A DNA stretch of 64,000 bases from VKMB-3413 sp041027365 (lineage in GTDB: Bacteria > Pseudomonadota > Alphaproteobacteria > Rhizobiales > Rhizobiaceae): the NCBI RefSeq assembly GCF_041027365.1, contig NZ_JBFTEH010000004.1, positions 310,001 through 374,000 on the forward strand, given 5' to 3'. The translations under genes and the position numbers were made by a program. This document shows positions 58,758 to 64,000 of this stretch, in pieces. Numbering within the stretch: the first letter of the stretch is position 1; every line of letters starts with the position of its first letter. The notes under the pieces were generated by a model. That model ran no database searches, was not told the DNA's origin, and was given only the letters and a program-made list of their open reading frames with translations.

Positions 58758-59162
58758 CTACGCCGCTTTCCTCACCTCGACCTGCGCCCGCCTCTCCAGG
58801 ATCGCCGACTGCACCTCGGCCAGCGCGTCCGGTCTGGCGTTCACGCGGTCGTCGACGAGCGTCCCGCATGCCGCCGCGTCCAGCACGATGGACATCCCCG
58901 CCATCACGTGCGCGGCGTGCGGGATCTGCGAGTCTCCGGCGACGTCCTCGCCTTCCTTGAGCGCGAGAAGATGCCGGATCGCCGCATCGATGTAGTCCGA
59001 TAGCTTGATCGGCTGGTTGCGCCAGTTCAACGCGCCATACTTGATCGCGCCGTCGAGGTGGGCTTCCGCGAGCCACGCCAGCGATGTCGCCGGTACCGGC
59101 TGATGAGGGGAGCTTTCCGTCGGCCGACGAGAGCCTTTCGGGTTTTCGATCGTCTCGCTCAC
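58758..59162 (-). CDS. dATP/dGTP diphosphohydrolase-like protein (MazZ, DUF5664 family)
   Basis: Protein of 134 residues of the small all-helical nucleotide pyrophosphohydrolase type. The family pattern is clear: HLDGAIKYGALNWRNQPIKL, SDYIDAAIRHLLALKEGED and HAAHVMAGMSIVLDAA. Members include MazZ of phages with 2-aminoadenine genomes, which hydrolyses dGTP or dATP; others occur in ordinary phages. The GTG start overlaps the stop of the broken HD-domain gene upstream (GTGA). An in-frame GTG and poor ribosome site leave a few residues of doubt at the N-terminus. Confidence 0.75.
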   Translation of the reverse strand: MSETIENPKGSRRPTESSPHQPVPATSLAWLAEAHLDGAIKYGALNWRNQPIKLSDYIDAAIRHLLALKEGEDVAGDSQIPHAAHVMAGMSIVLDAAACGTLVDDRVNARPDALAEVQSAILERRAQVEVRKAA

Positions 59163-59580
59163 AGTATCCCTTCGACAGCTTGGATTTCCATCATCAGCAT
59201 GTTCGCCACGTCGATGTCGTCCGCCCACCGGCCCCGCAGGCGCCGGATCTCGAAGGCAATATCGGGCTCCACTTCATAGTGTGACGGCACGAACCTCCGC
59301 TCGTCCGGCGCGTCCTCGTCCATGCCGAAGGATCGCCTCGCACCAGCCGACCTCCACGTCGATGCCCTCAACCAAGTCGCCATGCATCGCCTCAACTGAC
59401 GCGCCGATCCGGTCGCAGATCGCCCGGTCGAGCCCGTCCTGGATCGCGGTGACGGCTGGACCGAGCAGCCGCTTGAACGGGGTCGTCATATCTCCGGAAG
59501 CATATTCGTGCCCGTCATGCAGCAGGCCGGCGAGCGTCAGCATGGGGGTCCGGTAGCGCTGCTGTCACTCGGCCCAGCGT
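59159..59580 (-). pseudogene. Broken HD-domain phosphohydrolase (phage/DatZ-like)
   Basis: From about 59565 the frame reads RTPMLTLAGLLHDGHEYASG, then FKRLLGPAVTAIQDGLDRAI, the HD metal motif and following helices of phage-type HD phosphohydrolases. It then loses register after VEGIDVEVGWCEA. The next frame, entered at about 59330, continues FGMDEDAPDERRFVPSHYEV and ends EIQAVEGIL at 59159. So a single gene is split by a frameshift, and the N-terminal third with the first His is missing: an in-frame TGA lies just upstream. The group includes the dATPase DatZ and YfbR-like nucleotidases. Confidence 0.6.
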
Positions 59581-59691
59581 AGTGACCCCACCAGTTTCTA
59601 GGCGGTCAATGGCTTACCGCGCCTATCGGCTCCGGAACCCGACGCCGATCCAGTGTCAATTCGCCCCTCTCGCCTGGGACCTTCCTCCATG

Positions 59692-60168
59692 TCAGTCTTT
59701 GGAGGGCTCCCGTGTGGCCTCCGGAAAGCCTCCGGCCAAGCTCTTGCTGGGAGCATCGGCGAAGGGAAGTCGAGGATCAGCATGACCCGCTTCAGAGATC
59801 GGCCGCGCAATGACAGACTCCACAGCAGCCACAAGAGCGGGTGGCAAGAACGGCTTCGGCAGGAAGATAGCGCCAGCAGGCAATTCCGCGCCCTGAGGCC
59901 TTCGTGCACCTGAGGCAACGACGATGCCAACGGACGGCCAGCTCCTTCGAACGAGACGCGCCAGTGTGAAGCCGTTGATCGGTCCTGGCATATCCACATC
60001 CGTTGCGATCGCTACGATTCCGTTGCGAGCTTCCAGAAGCACGAGTGCCGTATCGGCACTGCCAGCTTCGAGCACCCGGAATCCGGCGTCAGTCAGGGTA
60101 TCGCTCATAACCATGCGCACGAGGGGATCATCCTCGACCAGGAGGACAACCGGATGGGTGTTCGACAC
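59692..60168 (-). CDS. Single-domain response regulator
   Basis: Receiver protein of 158 residues. VVLLVEDDPLVRMVMSDTL holds the acidic pocket, ATDVDMPGPINGFTLARLV the phospho-acceptor Asp, and AIFLPKPFLPPALVAAV the conserved Lys-Pro. A tail of about 35 residues carries no output domain. The GTG at 60168 opens VSNTHPVVLL; longer versions from 60273 or beyond add residues without features. Similar small receivers accompany HWE-type kinases in Rhizobiales; one such kinase lies 2.1 kb away. Confidence 0.85.
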   Translation of the reverse strand: MSNTHPVVLLVEDDPLVRMVMSDTLTDAGFRVLEAGSADTALVLLEARNGIVAIATDVDMPGPINGFTLARLVRRSWPSVGIVVASGARRPQGAELPAGAIFLPKPFLPPALVAAVESVIARPISEAGHADPRLPFADAPSKSLAGGFPEATREPSKD

Positions 60169-60541
60169 GGGGGCCAAACCCTTTGTGCATCGTCGTGTGC
60201 GCGAAAGAGACGAGCACAAGCGGCGGAAGCCTAACGATAATCTAGACTTACAAGTTGGAAGTAAGTTGCTCATTTTCGCGGATTTATTCGCTTTGGGCAA
60301 CTGACGGTCTGGTCTGGCGCCTGCGAGGGGGTCCGTGTTGCGGCTTCCTTCTGCCGCACCACCCTTTAACAAATGATAGTCCGACAGCTGAATCAGGGGG
60401 TGCGCCTGCGGGAAGCAAGAAAGTCAGCTTCCCCTATGATCCTTGGAAAATGAAACTCCTGCGCTTCAAGTTTGTCCGCCGCTAACCCTTTGGCATCTAA
60501 TCCCCTGTACATCTTGAAGGACTGTTCAAGGTGGCGACGGC
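60169..60541. other. Gene-free divergent promoter region
   Basis: About 370 bases between the divergent response-regulator and diguanylate-cyclase genes. The part from 60230 to 60290 is AT-rich and likely holds promoters. I find no supported gene, FNR box or EcfG motif here. Confidence 0.4.
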
Positions 60542-62002
60542 ATGGATGTGCGGACGACGCGGCTGACGGCCGCATATTTTTTGCCGGTTCTCGGCCTGTT
60601 GATCCTGACCGGCGTCTTCGTCGCGTTCACAGCCTATTGGTCCGCCACCGAGACCGATGCCGACTCCATCCAGCGCGAAACCACGCTTGTCCGGCGGCTG
60701 CTCGACCAGCGGATCGCGGATGTGACGAAAAACCAGCAGACGTCCACCACCTGGGACGATGCCGTCGACGAGGTGCTCGGTCCACGCCATCTGGATTGGC
60801 TCGACGCGAACCTCGGCGTCTGGATGCACACCTACTTCGGAATCGACCGCGTCTTCATTCTCGACGGTGGCGATCACTCGATCTATGCGATGATCGGCGG
60901 CACCCGACTGGCGCCGGACACCTACTTCTCGCAAGCGGCAATTCTTGCGCCGATTGTGGCCCGGCTCCGGCGGCTCAGAAGGACGGCGGCTTCTCTCGAT
61001 GATGCGCCGACATTCGTTCGGCGATACGTGCTCCTGGAGAACCGACCGGCCGTCGTGAGCGCCGCGGCAATCACTTCCGACACCGGCAAGATCTATCAGG
61101 CGGCGGGACAGGAACCGGTCCACGTGGCTGTCGAATTCCTCGACGGACCGTTCCTGTCGAAGCTGGCGTCGGACTTCCTGATCCGGAACCCGCGGTTCTC
61201 CTGGACCGGGCATCTCGGACCTCATGAAGCCGCGTTTCCGCTGGCGACCGACGGCACAGACATCGGCTATCTGCTCTGGACGGTGCAGCAGCCGGGAATG
61301 AAAGTTCTCGATCGAATGGTGCCGATCCTGGCGGGGGCCGGGATTGTCATCCTGCTGCTCGCCGGACTCCTTCTGTTCCGGCTCTACCGCACCACCGGAA
61401 AGCTCGTCAGCTCACAGAGGCAGATCGAGCATATGGCGCATCATGACGCGCTGACCGGCCTTGCCAACCGCTTTTCCTTCGACAGGCGTTTGGAGGAGCG
61501 CCTGCAAGAGTTCGAGCAGACAAAGCGGAGCTTTGCGGTGCTCTATCTCGATCTCGATCGCTTCAAGGACGTCAACGACACCCTCGGCCACCAGGCCGGT
61601 GACGAGCTGATCCGTCAGGTGGCGGCGAGACTGCTTTCGTTGGTCTCCGGCGAAGACATGGTCGCGCGGCTGGGCGGCGACGAATTCGCAGTACTGCGAG
61701 ACGCGGTCAGTGACCGGATGGAGATCGAAGTCCTGGCCCGCCAGATCGTCGAGGCCATTCAGAGCCCGTTCGAGGTGGCCAAGCAACAGGTGGTCATCGG
61801 AATCTCGATCGGCGTCGCCATCGCCTTCCGGGATACGCTGACACAGCTTGATCTGGTTCGCCGGGCGGATGTGGCTCTATACCGCGTGAAAAGCTCCGGC
61901 CGCGGCGGCTATGTCATCTTCGAAGAGCAGATGGAGCGCCTCGCCTTCGGGGAGAAGATGCAAGGGATTGCCGGGCTTCCGCAGGGATTTTCGGCCTCTT
62001 GA
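60542..62002 (+). CDS. CHASE4-GGDEF diguanylate cyclase
   Basis: Membrane protein of 486 residues. A first helix (about 10-30), then a periplasmic CHASE4-type sensor of about 230 residues (NQQTSTTWDDAVDEVLGPRH, ANLGVWMHTYFGIDRVFILD), a second helix near 262-282 and a cytoplasmic GGDEF domain: HHDALTGLANRFSFDRRLEE, YLDLDRFKDVNDTLGHQAGD and the catalytic GGDEF at 378-382. The active site is complete, so it should make cyclic di-GMP. The inhibitory RxxD site is absent (the place reads SGED), so product inhibition may be weak. No EAL domain follows. Confidence 0.93.
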   Translation: MDVRTTRLTAAYFLPVLGLLILTGVFVAFTAYWSATETDADSIQRETTLVRRLLDQRIADVTKNQQTSTTWDDAVDEVLGPRHLDWLDANLGVWMHTYFGIDRVFILDGGDHSIYAMIGGTRLAPDTYFSQAAILAPIVARLRRLRRTAASLDDAPTFVRRYVLLENRPAVVSAAAITSDTGKIYQAAGQEPVHVAVEFLDGPFLSKLASDFLIRNPRFSWTGHLGPHEAAFPLATDGTDIGYLLWTVQQPGMKVLDRMVPILAGAGIVILLLAGLLLFRLYRTTGKLVSSQRQIEHMAHHDALTGLANRFSFDRRLEERLQEFEQTKRSFAVLYLDLDRFKDVNDTLGHQAGDELIRQVAARLLSLVSGEDMVARLGGDEFAVLRDAVSDRMEIEVLARQIVEAIQSPFEVAKQQVVIGISIGVAIAFRDTLTQLDLVRRADVALYRVKSSGRGGYVIFEEQMERLAFGEKMQGIAGLPQGFSAS

Positions 62003-62315
62003 GCGACGGACGCTCTGATCCAGAGCAGAAATGAAGGGCGATGCCTCGATGTCTTTGCGGCATGAACCCGCGGAACCTAACGGTCCGCTTTAACTTATAC
62101 AGCCGAGGCGACGGGCCCTTACGTCTCATCGTGGAAAAGGACAGCAGAAGCAGCCTGGCAACGGATCCTTTCGCTGGGCTGCTTCTGTGCCGACAGGGCT
62201 CCTCCGGCGCGCGACTCGCCGCCCTTATTCCCTTCTGCCAACTAGCCAGGAAAGAGGTGGCGCGGCCGCGACCGGGCTGCTACCCGATGGTGTCGTCACA
62301 TCTTCGGAGCGCCTG
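62003..62315. other. Intergenic region upstream of the histidine kinase
   Basis: 313 bases. A short inverted repeat GAGCG-N5-CGCTC at 62003-62018 follows the cyclase stop and could be a weak terminator. One open frame crosses this region into the kinase gene but is out of frame with it and lacks family features. Nothing else recognised. Confidence 0.35.
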
Positions 62316-64000
62316 GTGTCCGCCGAGCCCCATACGCCCAGTTCGGCAGAACCCCCCCAAGGACTCCTTCAGACCATCCTTGCCAGCGCCGTGGACTACG
62401 CTGTCGTGGCGCTCGACGATGATGGGATGGTCGTCTTCTGGAGCGAGGGAGCGCAGCGGCTGTTCGGCTGGACTGCCGCGGAAATCGTAGGCCATTCGGC
62501 CAACCGGCTCTTCATGCCCGACGATCAGGCGATCGGCGTCCTGGCGGCGGAGATGCAGGCCGCGCGGGAACATGGCCGCGGTGCCGACGACCGTTGGCAT
62601 GTGCGTAAAGACGGCAGCCGCTTCTGGGCGCGAGGAGAGGTGCTGCCCCTGATCGACCAGGCGAACCGCAGGATTGGGTTCGTCAAGATCGTCCGGGATC
62701 GGACGGCGGAATGGAGGCTTGCCCAGGAGAAGGAAGCCGCCGCGCGTGCGACCGAAGATGTGGCGCTACGCTTGCGACTGGCCATGGTCGCCGGGCGCAT
62801 GGCGAGTTTCGAGCTCGAGCTCGGAACGGACATCCTGCACGGATCTCCTGAACTCAACCGCATCCTCGGCTATCCGGAGGACGCATCCCCTTCGGCCGAA
62901 GAGATCCGCCAGAATTTCTACCCGGGCGAACGGGAGCGGCTGCAGGCTCTGTCGGCTGATCTCCCGCCGGACGAAGCTCGCTTCATTGAAGTCGAATTCC
63001 GGTACATCCGGCCGGACACCCGCCAGGTCCGTTGGCTGTGGCTGCGAGCGGAAATCCAGCAGTCGGGGGCGCAGCAGCGCTACCTCGGTGTTCTGTTCGA
63101 CATTTCCGAGCGCAAGTTCGCCGAGCAGGCTCGGCAGGAGAGCCAGACCCGTCTCCAAATGGCAATGGAAGCCGGGCGGATGGCGGTCTGGGATTACGAC
63201 GTTGCAACGGAGACCGTGACGGGCTCGGCCGAGCTGAACCGATTGCTTGGGGTCGGCCCGGAGCACAATCTTTCGATCGCAGAAATTCGTGCCAACTACT
63301 ACGACGGAGACCTGGAAAGAGTCCGCCAGGAAGCGCAATCCCGCCTGGCGCGAGGCGAGCGCTTTATCCAATCTGAATACCGCTACCAATGGCCTGACGG
63401 ATCTGTTCACTGGCACCTTCTGCGCGCTGAAGTGCTGTTCTTCGGGGGAGCCCCCGTCAAGCTTGTCGGCATCGTGATCGACATCACCGATTGGCGACAG
63501 GCGGAAGAGGACCTGCGCCAGCGCGAAAAGGACCTCCAGGCGGCGCTGGCTGCCGGATCGCTCGCTCTTTACACCTTCAACAACGTCACCCGCGAACTGA
63601 ACGGGTCACCGCGGCTGAACGAGATCTTCGGCTACCCGCCTCAGCATCGGCTGACGCTCGAGGATATGGCGGCACGACACCACCCGGAGGATCTGGAGCA
63701 TATCGCCAGGCAGTTCGGCACCGTGCTGGACCCCAACCTGCACAAGTTCGAGATGGAGTTCCGGCTGCTCATGCCGGACGGGTCGGTCCGCTGGATCAAC
63801 GCCCGAGGGGATTATCTACGGGATGAACACGGTCGTGCCCTGCAGTCGCGCGGCATCATCATGGATGCGACCGATCGTAGGCAGTGGGAGGAACAGCAGC
63901 GGCTGCTCATCGGCGAGCTGAATCATCGGGTCAAGAACACCCTGGCTATCGTGCAAGCCGTGGCGCAGCAAACGCTGCGCTTCCATGATGATCCTGCCGA
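62316..64000 (+). CDS. Multi-PAS HWE/HisKA_2-type sensor histidine kinase (3' end outside window)
   Basis: At least 561 residues in a frame open to the right edge. The GTG at 62316 has GGAG seven bases ahead. Four PAS domains follow one another: AVDYAVVALDDDGMVVFWSE, then blocks starting at RLAMVAGRMASFELEL, RLQMAMEAGRMAVWDYDVAT and LQAALAAGSLALYTFNN, each with PAC ends such as YLGVLFDISERK. After the last one comes the phosphorylation box LLIGELNHRVKNTLAIVQAV with the acceptor His537, the start of an HWE or HisKA_2 kinase domain. The ATPase part is outside. No membrane segment is seen, so it is a cytoplasmic sensor. Such kinases often feed the general stress response. Confidence 0.9.
   Translation, partial: MSAEPHTPSSAEPPQGLLQTILASAVDYAVVALDDDGMVVFWSEGAQRLFGWTAAEIVGHSANRLFMPDDQAIGVLAAEMQAAREHGRGADDRWHVRKDGSRFWARGEVLPLIDQANRRIGFVKIVRDRTAEWRLAQEKEAAARATEDVALRLRLAMVAGRMASFELELGTDILHGSPELNRILGYPEDASPSAEEIRQNFYPGERERLQALSADLPPDEARFIEVEFRYIRPDTRQVRWLWLRAEIQQSGAQQRYLGVLFDISERKFAEQARQESQTRLQMAMEAGRMAVWDYDVATETVTGSAELNRLLGVGPEHNLSIAEIRANYYDGDLERVRQEAQSRLARGERFIQSEYRYQWPDGSVHWHLLRAEVLFFGGAPVKLVGIVIDITDWRQAEEDLRQREKDLQAALAAGSLALYTFNNVTRELNGSPRLNEIFGYPPQHRLTLEDMAARHHPEDLEHIARQFGTVLDPNLHKFEMEFRLLMPDGSVRWINARGDYLRDEHGRALQSRGIIMDATDRRQWEEQQRLLIGELNHRVKNTLAIVQAVAQQTLRFHDDPA

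Larger units (their letters stand above)
50185..59580. mobile_element. Probable genomic island (right end not defined)
   Basis: From the tRNA-Val fragment rightwards, the gene content changes from metabolic operons to small unknown genes, XRE/MarR regulators, a metallophosphoesterase and phage-type nucleotide hydrolases. Many are in tightly overlapping strings, and the region looks less GC-rich with more AT-rich gaps. No integrase, transposase or conjugation gene is visible, and no second tRNA copy, so the extent is uncertain. The end given here is the last clearly phage-like gene; the signalling genes beyond may belong to the chromosome or to the island. Confidence 0.5.

Noticed and set aside
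62041..62490. 149-residue frame overlapping the start of the histidine kinase
   Set aside because: Out of frame with the kinase, whose PAS sequence is unmistakable from 62316; no features of its own.

Overview
The window is high-G+C DNA with dense operons, many 4-base start/stop overlaps, Shine-Dalgarno-led ATG/GTG starts, FNR/FixK-type boxes, an EcfG-type promoter and a full ccoNOQP-ccoGHIS set. This points to an alphaproteobacterium, most likely of the Hyphomicrobiales (Rhizobiales), with methylotrophic capacity. The organism assignment is inferred from gene families and organisation; no rRNA or other marker gene is present.

Layout. 1-3758: the end of a taurine/sulfonate/nitrate-type ABC importer (permease, ATPase, binding protein) followed by a formylglycine-type sulfatase, probably for organosulfur acquisition. 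4481-12778 (minus strand): one co-directional run encoding a lanthanide-type methanol dehydrogenase (XoxF), its periplasmic partner (XoxJ), a c-type cytochrome (XoxG-like) and a complete heme-copper oxidase (subunits II, I and III plus two small accessory genes). It looks like a self-contained path from methanol to oxygen. Subunit I keeps all metal ligands but lacks both canonical proton-channel residues. 13102-18370: a periplasmic protein, a CtaG-like oxidase assembly factor, a 3-methyladenine DNA glycosylase, a membrane protein and a YdeP/FdhF-like molybdopterin oxidoreductase. 18568-19976: a secreted Asn/Gly/Gln-rich protein with fifteen 18-19-residue repeats behind a consensus EcfG-type promoter. 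20150-30539: a MarR regulator, then cbb3 oxidase assembly genes (ccoGHIS) and structural genes (ccoNOQP), trxC and a flavodoxin-fold NAD(P)H reductase, with three FNR/FixK-like boxes at the right places.

30565-41279: aromatic catabolism. A MarR regulator diverges from homogentisate dioxygenase and fumarylacetoacetate hydrolase, followed by a broken maleylacetoacetate isomerase. A TRAP transporter and another MarR regulator come next, and then a converging gentisate operon (gentisate dioxygenase, two unrelated types of maleylpyruvate isomerase, fumarylpyruvate hydrolase) with an 18-bp perfect palindrome upstream. 41578-49708: a sugar ABC importer, methylthioribose kinase, methylthioribose-1-phosphate isomerase, a SorC-type regulator and a class II aldolase. 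Together they make a plausible import and catabolic route for 5-methylthioribose or 5-deoxyribose to dihydroxyacetone phosphate, with a 30-bp inverted repeat in the divergent promoter region.

50185-~59580: a probable genomic island. Its left edge is a 45-nt 3' fragment of tRNA-Val(CAC) beginning at the anticodon loop, the usual footprint of a tRNA-targeting integrase. The cargo is mostly small unknown genes, plus a soluble FtsH-like AAA+/M41 protease, a metallophosphoesterase, a protein with two HARP-like repeats, XRE and MarR regulators, a MazZ/DUF5664-like nucleotide pyrophosphohydrolase and a broken HD-domain phosphohydrolase. No integrase is in the window and the right end is not defined. 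59692-64000: signalling genes, namely a receiver-domain protein, a CHASE4-GGDEF diguanylate cyclase and a multi-PAS HWE-type histidine kinase that runs off the window.
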